From: Megascapheus bottae
Taxonomy: Eukaryota > Chordata > Mammalia > Rodentia > Geomyidae
Length of the DNA stretch: 64,000 nt
Assembly: GCA_024803745.1 (NCBI GenBank)
Contig: JANJXV010000025.1
Span: 22,958,610-23,022,609 of the forward strand
Direction: 5' to 3'
The position numbers and the translations under genes are program-made. Below the pieces are notes generated by a model. It did no database searches. It was given only the letters and a program-made list of their open reading frames with translations, and had not been told where the DNA came from. Of the stretch, positions 1-9,340 are shown piece by piece (the first letter of the stretch is position 1; each line of letters starts with the position of its first letter).

Positions 1-84
1 TTCAATTACATTTGAATTCTTGGGGAATTACATCTTGCTTGGGCATTAGGGACAAATGGGCTTGGCTGTAGGAGTAAGAGCCAG

Positions 85-138
85 GCTCTCTCTGTCTCTC
101 TCTCTGTCTCTCTCTGTCTCTCTCTGTCTCTCTCTGTC

Positions 139-189
<51 letters not shown>
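85..189. repeat. (TC)n microsatellite at a SINE tail
   Basis: A run of CT dinucleotides with regular GT interruptions. It ends directly at the 3' tail of the antisense SINE that follows, so it probably grew from that tail. The poly-Ser/Leu open frame over it is an artefact. Confidence 0.95.
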
Positions 190-192
<3 letters not shown>

Positions 193-419
193 ACCAGTCC
201 TGGGACTTGAACTTGGGGCCTGGGTGCTGTCCCTGAGCTCTTCAGCTCAAGGCTAGCGTTCTACCACTTTGAGCCAAGGTACTACTTCTGGTTTCTGGTG
301 GTTCATTGGAGATAAGAGGCTCAGGGACTTTCCTGTCCAGGCTGGCTTCAAATGGTGATCCTCAGATCTCAGCCTCCTGAGTAGCTCAGATGACAGGTGT
401 GAGCTCCTGGTACCAGGCT
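190..419 (-). mobile_element. 7SL/Geo dimeric SINE
   Basis: Read on the plus strand it shows the family's antisense order: the right-monomer tail (CCAGTCCTGGGACTTGAACT), 'CTACCACTTTGAGCC', 'TTCATTGGAGATAAGAG', then the 7SL-like head 'CTCAGCCTCCTGAGTAGCT'. Near full length (about 230 bp) and moderately diverged. Confidence 0.9.
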
Positions 420-639
420 TGAGTTTATTCCCTTGGGGATGGCTGCTGTCACCATCTTGTCCCTGGCCCTGGCCTGTACTGAGAATCAGAAGCAAAAGAA
501 GCCTTCCTTATATCCAGCCATCTCTCTCAGGTATTTGCCACGGCAATGAAATCCATATAATTCGTATCATCACACATCACATTTTATAAGTTGAATACAC
601 AGTTTTTGTTTTTTTTGTCAGTAAAATAATAAACAAGCT

Positions 640-735
640 AGGAGCTGGTGGCTCCACCTATAATCCCAGCTTCTCGGGAGGCTGAGATCTGAGGATCGTG
701 GTTCGAAACCAGTCTGGGCAGAAAAGAGAGTGAGG
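640..735 (+). mobile_element. 7SL/Geo SINE, left monomer only
   Basis: It carries the 7SL-like head ('GAGCTGGTGGCTC', 'TAATCCCAGCTTCTCGGGAG', 'GTTCGAAACCAGTCTGGGCA') and then degenerates; no recognisable right monomer follows. A 3'-truncated or decayed copy. Confidence 0.8.
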
Positions 736-1380
736 TTCTTGTGGCCAAAGAGCTGAACACACACCTCAATTACACATGCTGCTTTGAAGATTCCCTTAGA
801 TCAGAACGCCCCAAGGTGGAGCATCTCCCTTTCAACACTGGCGACTGCATCCATGTACCAGGAGTGGCAGCCAGCCAGCTTCCAACTGTGCTGAGAAGAC
901 ATCTGGCATTATATACATAAGAAGAGGAGGCCGGGGGCACTGTTCTAGAGGCTTCTGTCCATGGGGGGTTGGCTCTGTGGCTTTGATATCCGTGGAGTGA
1001 GGTATAGCAGAAGTCTAGGAAGTTATCCACTCAGGGCGGTGACCAGGAAACAGAGGGAGAGAGGGAGAGGGAGGAAGGGAGGGAGGGGGAGAAATCTCAG
1101 TGTCTCCCGTAAGCCAAATCCCAATGGCCTCACCTCCTCTCCCATTCCTGCACCTGACACTTCCTCACAGTCCTGACTTTGCGTACCCACCATCACTGGG
1201 TGGGGATGCGTGTTTACTTGAGGACCTGGAATCTCTTATTCCACTAAAGACTTTGTTCCAGTCAGGTCAACTCCTCAGGCAGAAGTCAGTTCTTCAGCCT
1301 CAGGGACAGGGAACTCGCTCCTCTAAGTGTTCGAGTCCCTCTCTGGACAGTTCCATCTAGGAGCTTTCCCTCCCTCCATT
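736..1380. other. Unique sequence, no gene seen
   Basis: Non-repetitive DNA interrupted by a purine-rich GA tract at about 1,042-1,092. The short open frames here show no recognisable domain, start context or splice structure. Confidence 0.6.
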
Positions 1381-1608
1381 CCTTAATCTCTCTTTTCTTC
1401 TCTTTCATCTTTCTTTTCTTTTTCTTCCTCTCATTTCCTCTTCTCTTTCTCCCCTTCTTTCACCTTCTTTCTCTTGCCCCTCCTTTCCTCCTGTTTTTCC
1501 TATTCATTCTCTTTCTTTATTTCTTTCTCCTCCTCCTCCTCCTCCTCCTCCTCCTCCTCCTCCTCCTCCTCCTCCTCCTCCTCCTCCTCCTTCTCTTTCT
1601 CCTCCCTC
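1381..1608. repeat. Pyrimidine tract with (CTC)n core
   Basis: CT-rich low-complexity DNA with a pure CTC/TCC triplet array at about 1,526-1,592. The poly-Ser frame across it is an artefact. It abuts the 3' side of an antisense ID-like SINE. Confidence 0.95.
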
Positions 1609-1674
1609 ATGCTGGGACTCAAACTCATCCCAGTGGTAAATCAGTGCTCTACCACTGAACTACACGGCCAGCCT
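1609..1674 (-). mobile_element. Old ID-like SINE monomer
   Basis: On the plus strand 'GCTGGGACTCAAACTCATCC' and 'AGTGCTCTACCACTGAACTA' are the inverted B-box and A-box regions of a tRNA-Ala-derived ID element. There is no right monomer. Divergence suggests it is older than the dimers. Confidence 0.65.
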
Positions 1675-2579
1675 GGGTGATTCATTTATTCATTCTCGTG
1701 GCTGCTGGCATTCCATTCCTTCTCCTCCCCCAGACTCCTGCAGCACTGCTTGCCCTCCTTGGCCAGCTCTGCAGAGGGCCTGGTCCCTGCCTGGAGGAGG
1801 CCCTGGCAATGAACCAACGAGGCAGGAAGAATTCGTCTTTATTCATTCAGTTCATAACTGAATAGCTTTCTGGCTGGGGAAAACCTCAAATCAGGGTTCC
1901 TGTCACTCTGAGGGCGTGGCCTCAGGCTAGGGAGGTTTGGGGAGGGGCTTCTGCCACTCAGGGCCAAGTAGGTGGGCAGCCAGGAAGAATGTCCCGCCCA
2001 TTTTCTACCTCCTGGTCTCCACAAGCATCTCCCTCCTATTGGTCAAACTCACCCAAAAGCCAGAGGTTGAGGGGAAGGTGAAGACACAGCTCAGTTTGCA
2101 CACGGGGCAGAGGACATATGGGACTGCCTGGCACATGCTCTTTCTTCTTTCAGAAGTGACCATGGCCAGCAACCACGGGCTGACTGAAACCCCTGGAAGC
2201 GAGTTCCAAAGTCAACCCGAGGGGCCTGAAACACGCATCTCGGGCCCCACCACCCCGCGTCTGGATCTGTGGGAGAAGAGGGTCAAGGTTGTCGGTGTGA
2301 CACCACTTGGGACTTCTCTGGTCTTGCCAGACTCTGAGTGGCCACTGGGCCGCAGCACAGACCTTTTCTTCCATGCTTCCATGGACTCTGTTAAAAAAAA
2401 AAGAGAAAAAAAATACTTTCTTGGATTGTTGCCTGCAGAGGACACAATTTAAATTAAAACCATTTTCTTCCCTACCCCCATCGACTTATCCTTTTTAAAC
2501 GGAGGAGGGAAGAGAACTTTTCAGGGGGGGAAAAAAGCCACAGAAAGCTTTTCTCCCGCCTCCCCTTCTTCCCCATCCC
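1675..2579 (+). other. Unique segment with an exon-like splice acceptor and short ORF
   Basis: A good acceptor-like site (CTCTTTCTTCTTTCAG ending near 2,154) is followed by a start codon at 2,162 in strong context (GTGACCATGG) and an open frame of 97 codons to 2,452. The product has no recognisable domain and its end is Lys-rich from an A-tract, so coding status is doubtful. GGGCGTGGC near 1,912 and an inverted CCAAT box (ATTGGTCA, about 2,038) lie upstream. Confidence 0.2.
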
Positions 2580-2644
2580 CTCCTCCCGGCTCCACTCCAG
2601 CGAACTCCAGGCCTCTGGAAAGTTAGCATCATAGGCCCAGACGC

Positions 2645-2684
2645 GGTTGCTAGGGCCGGTTGCTAGGGCGGGTTGCTAGGGAAC
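2645..2684. promoter_or_regulatory. Three tandem RFX X-box-like motifs
   Basis: GGTTGCTAGGG starts at 2,645, 2,658 and 2,671, an exact 13-bp period. The third copy extends to GTTGCTAGGGAAC (2,672-2,684), close to the imperfect palindromic X-box bound by RFX factors (GTNRCC-N-RGYAAC). Binding is inferred from the motif only. Confidence 0.5.
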
Positions 2685-2744
2685 CAGGTGATGCTCCCTT
2701 GGCCCGGGGAAGGACCAGCAGCGCCAGCGCAGGACCGCGCATCG

Positions 2745-2759
2745 CCGCCAGGGGGCAGC
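2745..2759 (+). promoter_or_regulatory. CTCF core motif candidate
   Basis: CCGCCAGGGGGCAGC is a near-ideal match to the CTCF core (CCNSYAGRGGGCRS) and lies in CpG-rich, non-SINE sequence 60 bp from the RFX-like boxes. An insulator or loop anchor is plausible; occupancy is not shown by sequence. Confidence 0.55.
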
Positions 2760-2968
2760 AGGGCTCCGCGGATGCGGGCGGAGTCCCGCAGGCTTAGGGA
2801 TGCGATGGCCCCCGGGTCGCCCCAGTCTCCACTGCAGCCAAGATCCAGGTGCAGGGAGGAGGTCGCCCTCCTTGAGGCTGGTCCACAGCAGCAGCAGGAG
2901 CCTCCTCCTCTCTGCATCCCGCTTCCAGAGCCCTGACATAATTAATGCACAGGTCCTTCATTACTTCA

Positions 2969-3007
2969 ACACCCCCTCCCTCCCTCCTTCCTTCCCTCCT
3001 TCCCTCC
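2969..3007. repeat. (CCTT/CCCT)n tract
   Basis: A short pyrimidine low-complexity run of CCCT and CCTT units. Confidence 0.85.
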
Positions 3008-3052
3008 TCCTCAGCCTCTGAATAGCTAGGATTACAGCCACTGGCACCAGGC
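3008..3052 (-). mobile_element. 7SL-like left-monomer fragment
   Basis: 'CTCAGCCTCTGAATAGCTAG' and 'CACTGGCACCAGGCT' are the antisense head of the 7SL/Geo SINE; nothing else of the element remains. Confidence 0.7.
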
Positions 3053-3084
3053 TGGAGATTTGCTTTTGAACAAACCAAGCCAGG

Positions 3085-3318
3085 CCAGTTAGTTGTGGGT
3101 TTTGAGCTCAGGGCCTGGCTGCAGACCTTGAGCTTCTTTTAGCCCAAGGCTAGTTAAGTCCTCTACCCCTTGAGCCACAGCTCCATGCCTGGCCTTTCTT
3201 GGTCATTAATGGAAGCCTCATGGACTTTTCTATCTAGGCTGACTTTGAACTGCGATCCTCCAATCTCAGCCTCCGGAGTAGTTCGGATTACAAGACATGA
3301 GCCACTGGTGCCTGGCAG
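3085..3318 (-). mobile_element. 7SL/Geo dimeric SINE
   Basis: Antisense right monomer ('TTTTGAGCTCAGGGCCTGGC', 'CTTGAGCCACAGCTCCATGC') followed by the 7SL-like head ('CTCAGCCTCCGGAGTAG', 'GAGCCACTGGTGCCTGGC'). Full length. Confidence 0.9.
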
Positions 3319-3984
3319 TCTCCATTTTTTTTTTAAAAATATGCACAGCACTGAAGTACAACAAAAATTCAACTCCAAGCCACTCTAAGAAAGTCTTGCC
3401 AATATAGATATAAAATAAAATTACCAAGCAACAATAAAGCATTATGTTGGTTTAATTGGCAGTGTTTTTTTCCCCTTAGTGGTTCATAAAGAGACACCTT
3501 GCGACCCACTGCATGTTACATTTTCTGAATGACCCCGGTGGGATTTTGCCAGCACCCATTACTTTCAGCTGGGGCGTGGGGTCCCCTCCTCTGGGGAAGC
3601 AATGGCTGAGTGGGGCACTGGCCCCATCCCAGAGCTCTGCTCCCCCAGGCCCCATCTTTCCTGTACTCAGGCACCTTGACTTTCCCTCTGCACAAATTCT
3701 CTCCCAACAGCTTCTGCTTTATGACTGTTCAGCTGACACTGCTCAGGATAAATGCAGTTTCCACAGAGAGAATGAGGAATCCTCTAGATGTAATAAAGAG
3801 AAAAGAGGGAGAGAGCTCCCCTGGTCCCTTGCAGGGAAATCAAGGGAAATGTCTCGAATGAAGATGAAGATGGCAGCCGTCTTTTCCTGTCTGTCTTTCT
3901 TAGCGTCAGGGATTTGCTGACTACAGGCACAGGTAGAATTGAAAGAGAAGAAGATTTGAAGTGTTGTTGTTGTGATTATTATTA
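3319..3984. other. Unique sequence, no gene seen
   Basis: Non-repetitive DNA. The open frame at 3,513-3,920 has no recognisable domain and no splice or codon evidence for being coding. Confidence 0.5.
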
Positions 3985-4030
3985 ATTATTGCCAGTGCTG
4001 GGATAGAGCCCAGGGCCTTTGCACGCCTCT
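3985..4030 (-). mobile_element. Decayed ID-like SINE fragment
   Basis: 'GCCAGTGCTGGGATAGAGCC' and 'CAGGGCCTTTGCACGC' resemble the antisense B-box side of a tRNA-derived ID element. Short and diverged. Confidence 0.4.
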
Positions 4031-4053
4031 GTCTCTCACCTCCATTCCTGACT

Positions 4054-4260
4054 CTATTAGTCAGGGGAAGACTCTGTCATGCTGCAGTAACAAACTATGA
4101 CCTCTGAATGCCATGTATTACCTTCTCACCCAAGCTTCCTGTTGCTCACTGCTTTGGTGTGGGTCCCATCCAGTTCTTCCTCATTCAAGGACCTCAGTGG
4201 ATGGGGCTCATGCGAGCTGGGCACATTTTTCCCCACTTAGAAATGATTTATGCTATTGTT
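4054..4260. mobile_element. Possible ancient mammalian interspersed repeat
   Basis: 'TCTATTAGTCAGGGGAAGAC', 'CATGCTGCAGTAACAAACTA' and later spacing resemble a widespread ancient repeat I recall beginning 'TTAGTCAGG...CTGCTATAACAAA'. The family cannot be fixed by eye. Confidence 0.3.
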
Positions 4261-4320
4261 GCTTGCCTATCCCAACCAGAGCCCAAGTCACGTGCCACAA
4301 CCAATGTAAAAGAAAATGTA

Positions 4321-4539
4321 AGCTGGGGGCTGGATGGAGGGTTATGCCTGCCATCCTTACTACCCAGGAAGCTGAGATGTGAGGACTGCAAGTTTGAAGC
4401 CAGCCAGGGCAGGAAAAGTTCGTGAGACTCCAATAAACTAACGAAGAACTGGAATTGGAGCTGTGGCTCAGGTGGTAGAGCACCAGACTTGAGCAAAGAA
4501 GCTAAGAGACAGCAAACCAGGCCCTGAGTTCCAGCTGCA

Positions 4540-4543
<4 letters not shown>
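4321..4543 (+). mobile_element. 7SL/Geo dimeric SINE
   Basis: Sense copy with head 'ACTACCCAGGAAGCTGAGAT', linker 'GAGACTCCAATAAACTAACG' and right monomer 'GGAGCTGTGGCTCAGGTGGT', 'CAGGCCCTGAGTTCCAGCTG'. The tail passes straight into (CA)n. Confidence 0.9.

Positions 4544-4583
<40 letters not shown>
4544..4583. repeat. (CA)n microsatellite at a SINE tail
   Basis: A pure CA dinucleotide run replacing the A-rich tail of the preceding sense SINE. Confidence 0.95.
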
Positions 4584-4585
<2 letters not shown>

Positions 4586-4751
4586 CTATGTGCAACTACA
4601 TAACTCAAAAAGTGAAGAAACAGAATATTCCTGAACAAATCTCCCTCTCTGATCTCACAATAATTGTGTGGCTGTCCCTAGCTGTACCCCCTTTTCAAGA
4701 CCTACCTTTGCAACCTTCATTGTAGGCTTTGCCCCCGCTGCAACTGTTTGC

Positions 4752-4885
4752 ACTCCACTTCTAGCTTTTTGGTGGTTAGAGTCTTGTGGACTTTGCTGTC
4801 CAAGCTGGCTTCGAACTGCAGTTCTCAGATCTCCGCTTTCTGAGTAGCTAGGTTTACAGGCACCAGCCATCATGGTGCCAAGCCA
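4752..4885 (-). mobile_element. 7SL/Geo SINE, partial
   Basis: Antisense piece from the monomer junction ('CTCCACTTCTAGCTTTTTGG') through the 7SL head ('CTGAGTAGCTAGGTTTACAG'). Most of the right monomer is missing. Confidence 0.8.
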
Positions 4886-5720
4886 TAGATGGAAAATCTT
4901 GAAACCCAGGAATCCAAAGAAAACTTTCAATGGGATTCTTTTGACTTCTAGATCTTGAACTCCGAGCCTCCCTTACAGTTTAGAAAATAAACCCTGTTGT
5001 TTCAGCCAACCGATCAGGGCAGTCTGAGGCTGATTTGTTCTACTTGGGGGAAACTGAGGCAGTTTTCAACTGCGTGGCCCTTGGAGTTCTGGCATCCCCA
5101 TTTTAGCTGCTGGCTCTTTTCCAGCAACTGTGGCCAAGTTGGGCTGAACCACCAGCAATTTGTACCTTCAGAATCTTTTTTTTTTTTTTTTTGTGGCCTG
5201 GGCAAAGCATTTCTTGTAACCTTCATTAGGGCTGAATGTACAGCAACGCATGGTTAATAGGTTTCGCTAACAGTTTAATTGGGTCATTGGCAGTGGCTTC
5301 AAAGGAGTCAGCTTGAATAACAGCAGAGAACGTTTAGCTATCAGAAAGAAATGATAATGTGTCAGGGTGCAGGCCCCCGGAGAGGGACCGTCAGCAGTGA
5401 GAATGTATCTCCACTCACCTGCTTTAGTTGGGGATCTTGCCTTGCTTTTCTGGAAGAGAGACTGCTTGTAATGTGTTCAGATGAAATAGCAATGAAAAGT
5501 GCCAAACGCACCCATAACTCTTCACACACTTCTCGTACACCAGCAACCAGCTTGCGGTTTACGAGCAAGCCTTGGGTTGATCTAGGAGAGTAGGGGGGGC
5601 TTTTCTTCCCCTCCCCAGAGGCTCTTCTGACCCCTTTTCTGCAGAAAACATGAGAGCCAGAGATCTGTCAACCACAGCTCTGGTGAGGCCCAAGGGACAA
5701 TACCTGAGTAGTTGATGTTT
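4886..5720. other. Unique sequence, no gene seen
   Basis: Non-repetitive apart from a T-run near 5,178. Open frames are short and carry no recognisable domain. Confidence 0.5.
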
Positions 5721-5724
5721 TCTT

Positions 5725-5796
5725 TTCTTTTTCTTTTTGGAGGGGGGTGGTGGTCATAGGTCTTGATGGCAGGGCCTGAGCCCTGTCCTTGAGCTC
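5725..5796 (-). mobile_element. Geo right-monomer fragment, host of a nested SINE
   Basis: 'GCAGGGCCTGAGCCCTGTCC' then 'TTGAGCTC' is an antisense right monomer that stops in a T-run where the next SINE begins, consistent with nested insertion. Confidence 0.6.
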
Positions 5797-5798
5797 TT

Positions 5799-6001
5799 TT
5801 TTTTTTTTTTTTTTGCCATTCTTGGGGACTGAACTCAGGGCCTGAGCACTGTCCTTGGGATTTCCTCAAGGCTGGATCTCTACCACTTGAGCCTCAGCAC
5901 CACTTCCAACTTTTTTCTATGTATGTGGTACCAAGGAATCGAACCCGGGTCTTCATGCATGCTAGGCAAGCACTTTAACCACTAGGCCAAACTCCCGGCC
6001 C
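5799..6001 (-). mobile_element. IDL-Geo dimeric SINE
   Basis: Antisense order: T-run, right monomer ('CTCAGGGCCTGAGCACTGTC', 'CTTGAGCCTCAGCACCAC'), then the tRNA-like left monomer ('GGTACCAAGGAATCGAACCC', 'CACTAGGCCAAACTCCCGGC'). The inverted B box is GGAATCGAACC. Confidence 0.92.
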
Positions 6002-6447
6002 CTGCTATGTCTTTTCATTATCAACTGGTATGACATATGATGCTTCTCTTTTACCCTATAAAAGGGTGGATGGCATTGATTGACTTTTGAATATGATTAC
6101 TATAAATCCTTGGAATAAACTCCATCTGGTCATGGCATATTGTTTTCTGCATGATGCTGGATTTTACTTGCTTCTGTATCCTTGTGAATGTCTGCATCTA
6201 TATTCATGAGAGACAATGAGCTGTGCTTTTCTTTTTCTTTGACTTTTTTTTTCTGTCTGATATTAGCCTTAGCAATACACTGGCTATATAAAATGAATTT
6301 GAAAGTCCCTTCTGCTTCTGTTCTTTGGAAGAAATTATGTACACTTGTTTATTAATTCTTCTTTGTATGTTTTATAGCATTTTACATTGAAACCCTTGGG
6401 GCCTGAAGAGTTTTGGAGAGAGTTTTACAAAGAAATGCAAATTCAAC

Positions 6448-6644
6448 CAGGCACTAGTGGCTCATGCCTGTAATCCTAGCTACTCAGGAAGCCCGTCATG
6501 ATAGAAATATCTATGATTCTCTTGTCTCCAAGTAACCATCAAAAAAGCCAGAAGAGGAGCTGTGGCTCAGGTGGTAGAGCGCTAGTCTTAAGTGAAAAAG
6601 CTAGGGAGAACACCTGATTCCTGAGTTCAAGCCCTTGTACTGGC
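6448..6644 (+). mobile_element. 7SL/Geo dimeric SINE inside the L1
   Basis: Sense head 'CAGGCACTAGTGGCTCATGC' and right monomer 'GGAGCTGTGGCTCAGGTGGT' with tail 'CCTGAGTTCAAGCCCTTGTA'. The centre of the left monomer is partly lost. It interrupts the L1 ORF2 remnant. Confidence 0.88.
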
Positions 6645-7003
6645 ATAAAAAATTATAAATTCAATTTTGTAAGAAGTTATAGGGGACATTCAAATGATCT
6701 ACCTCAGATTATGCCAGTTTGGGTAGCTTCCACTTGTTATAGAATGTGTTACTCTGTCAAATTTGTATGTGGAGATGTGTGCTGTTGTTTTCTGGCTTCT
6801 AATGCTTTGAAAAATTAGAACCATATTTTCATTATCTTGAAGTAGCTGTATCTCCTACTGCTTTTGATGACTGCAGGATCTGTAGTGATGCCTTGGTTTC
6901 ATTCCTGAGGTTGGCAGTTTGTGCCTTTTCTCTTTTAGGTCTTGTGATTCTCTCAAATGTTTGTATGTTTACTCATCCTATTGAAGAAAAAGTGTTTTTT
7001 TCC

Positions 7004-7170
7004 TTTTTTTTTTTTTTGGGCAGTCATGGGGATTGAACTGGAGACTGATCATTGGAGGGAAGACTTTCTCATAGAGTTTCTTGCCCAGCCTGGGTTTGAA
7101 CCAGGAGCAGGTTTGAACCTCAGATCTCAGTCTCCTGAGTAGCTAGGACTACAGGTATGAGCCAATTTAA
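7004..7170 (-). mobile_element. 7SL/Geo SINE, internally deleted
   Basis: After a T-run: 'GGGCAGTCATGGGGATTGAA', then a deleted centre, then 'CCCAGCCTGGGTTTGAACC' and 'TCTCCTGAGTAGCTAGGACT'. It also lies within the L1 remnant. Confidence 0.8.
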
Positions 7171-8078
7171 CCTGTTTCCTCTATTATTTTACTATTTTAC
7201 AATGTTATTGACTCCTTATTTTCCTTAGGGTTTATTTATTTATTTTTTTTCCTTCTAGGTTCTCAAGATGATAGCTCAGCTTATTAGGGGATCCTTTTAT
7301 TACTTATTTGCATAAACATTTAGTCTCTGGTTTTAGCTGTAACTATCTTTCATCGCAGTAGCTGTGTCTGCAAATTTTGTCATATTGTATTTGCATTTTC
7401 ATTCAGCCCACTGAATTTTAAAATTTCCCTTGAGTCTTGCTCTTTGACTCATGGATTTTTTTTTCTTTTCTTTCTTTCTTTTTTTTTTACAAGTGTGTGA
7501 TTTCCTCTCCAAATATATGGGAAATTTCCTGGTGCCTCATTGATTTCTAGGTTTCTTTGACTGTAGTCTTTGAACACAGTCTACATGTTTTTTGTTTGTT
7601 TTCTTTGTAGTGGGGTTGATTTTATGATTCAGGAAATGGTCCTTTTGGATAAGTGTTTTATGCAAGCCTGAAGACTATCTCTGGTGGACATCCTGTCATT
7701 CGACAGTGCTGTAGGGTTATTATGCACCTTCCCTAGTTTTCTGTCTAAGTGTCTCAAGCTGCCGAGTTGTTTGTGTGTGTATGTGTGTGTGTGTTTCCCC
7801 TTTTAACTCTGGTTGTATAACTGCCTATTTCTGCTTCTATATTACTAGTTTCTGGCTCTGTCTCTTGTTAATTACATTGGCTTTAAAGGTCTACCTCGTT
7901 TGATTGCTACAGCTTGCTTTCTTGGGTTCATAACGCTCACAGGATTATATTTTCTCTTTCCATCCTTTGGCTTTCTACCTACCTGTGTTGTTATCTTTGA
8001 TGGGAATTTCTTGCAGAGTCCAGCTAGAGGTCACCATCTCTGTATTTAATTGATAAACATAGGCTATTTACATTTTCT

Positions 8079-8287
8079 GTCAGTCATGGGGCTTGAACTG
8101 AGGGCCTGGGTGCTGTCTCTGAGATTCTTTTGCTAAGGCAAGCACTCTACCACTTTGAGCCACAGTGCCACTACGGTTTTCTGGAGATAAGAGTCTCATG
8201 GACTTACGTTTCTGGGATTGGCTTTGAACTGGGATCCTTAGATCTCAGCTTCCTGGGATAACAGGTGTGAGTCACTGGTTCTGGCTT
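8079..8287 (-). mobile_element. 7SL/Geo dimeric SINE
   Basis: Antisense right monomer ('CATGGGGCTTGAACTGAGGG', 'CTACCACTTTGAGCCACAGT') and head ('CCTTAGATCTCAGCTTCCTG'). It borders the left end of the L1 remnant. Confidence 0.9.
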
Positions 8288-9059
8288 CTGGGACTATCAT
8301 ATCCATAATGGCCCAAGGATTTCAGTTGGTCTTTGTGAGAAGGAAAAATCTACTTCATCTTCCTGGAGACACAAATCGATAAACATTTTAATGTACTATT
8401 TGTTTTAAATCAAAGGAATGTAAAAAAAAGGAAGAAACCCAGAGGTGAACACAATATGCATATTTAAATCAAAGGCAGGGCCAGTTTGATTGATTTCTTT
8501 TCCCATCTCCCAACCTCTAGTGTTCCTGAGTGTCTTGTTCCAAACCTGGTCCCGATCCTGTCACTATGTGAAATGTGTTCATTTTATTCAGTGTGGTCTT
8601 TTTTTGAATTAATTTTATATTGTTAAAAAAAAACCCCAAAGAACACCAACCCTGCATTAAAATGTGTATCATGATTTTGAGCTCTTTGCAGTCCCCTAAG
8701 TGTGATGTATGAGGTTCATGTCTGGTTTCCTCCTCTGTCTCTTGGGCCTGTTTCCTGTGGCTTTTGAAATCCCCTGGTTGGGGATTTCAAGCGGTTATTC
8801 ACTGGCCCCAGGGCTGTGGCCTTAGCTGCTGTGTTGGTTGAGGTCTAGGGACAGTGTTCAAAGCTGTTTTGGGAGGCAGAAGACAACAGTGTGGGGGCAT
8901 CTTCCTCTGGCTATGATGAAATCTAAACTTCCCCAAGGCCCCCTCAACATGCCAACATAACCCTGTGACCGGGAAGCCCAAGGGCCTGTCACAGGATACT
9001 CAAACAAAGAAGCTGGTGTCTGTCAGATGAGGCCAGAAGAGGGAAGAGGACTAGACAGG

Positions 9060-9060
<1 letters not shown>
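8288..9060. other. Unique AT-rich sequence, no gene seen
   Basis: Non-repetitive, with A-runs near 8,424 and 8,624. Nothing recognisable as coding or RNA. Confidence 0.5.

Positions 9061-9110
<50 letters not shown>
9061..9110. repeat. (TG)n microsatellite at a SINE tail
   Basis: A pure TG run joined directly to the 3' tail of the following antisense SINE. Confidence 0.95.
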
Positions 9111-9113
<3 letters not shown>

Positions 9114-9340
9114 CCATCCTGGGGCTTGAACTCGAGGCCTCTGTGTTATTCTTGAGCTTTGTTTGCTCAAGGTTCACACTCTACCACTTGAGCCACAGCT
9201 CCACTCCTGGCTTTTTTCTAGTTTGTTGGAGAGAGGAGTCTCACAGACTTTCCTGCCCAGGCTGGCTTTGAACTGTCATTCTCAGATCTCAGCCTCCTGA
9301 GTAGCTAGGAGTACAGGGGTGAGCCACCCGTACTTAGCCT
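9111..9340 (-). mobile_element. 7SL/Geo dimeric SINE
   Basis: Full-length antisense copy: 'CCTGGGGCTTGAACTCGAGG', 'TACCACTTGAGCCACAGCTC', 'CAGGCTGGCTTTGAACTGTC', 'CTCCTGAGTAGCTAGGAGTA'. Confidence 0.92.

Larger units (their letters stand above)
2580..2850. promoter_or_regulatory. CpG-rich segment, candidate CpG island
   Basis: This is one of the few clusters of CpG dinucleotides in the window (GACGCGG, GGCCGG, CAGCGCCAGCGCAGGACCGCGCATCG, CTCCGCGGATGCGGGCGGAG, CCCGGGTCGCCC). It holds tandem RFX-like boxes and a CTCF-like core and could be a promoter, enhancer or insulator. No convincing first exon follows. Confidence 0.5.
6003..8060 (-). mobile_element. LINE-1 ORF2 remnant, antisense
   Basis: The plus strand follows the order of antisense L1 ORF2, from the reverse-transcriptase region towards the endonuclease side: 'GCATCTATATTCATGAGAGA', 'ATAAAATGAATTTGAAAGTC', 'TAATTCTTCTTTGTATGTTT', 'TTGTCATATTGTATTTGCAT', 'TCTTTGACTCATGGATTT', 'TTGATTTCTAGGTTTCTTTG' and 'TTTCTTGCAGAGTCCAGCTA'. 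No reading frame survives. The copy is old, about 2 kb, lacks both ends and holds two later SINEs. Confidence 0.85.

Noticed and set aside
56..256. Poly-Leu/Ser frame resembling a signal or repeat protein
   Set aside because: It is read-through of a (TC)n microsatellite into an antisense SINE.
1474..1680. Poly-serine open frame
   Set aside because: It is created by a pure (CTC)n array; the flanks are a pyrimidine tract and an ID-like SINE.
6003..8060. Intact LINE-1
   Set aside because: No long ORF2 frame exists on the minus strand; the sequence is highly diverged and interrupted by two SINEs.
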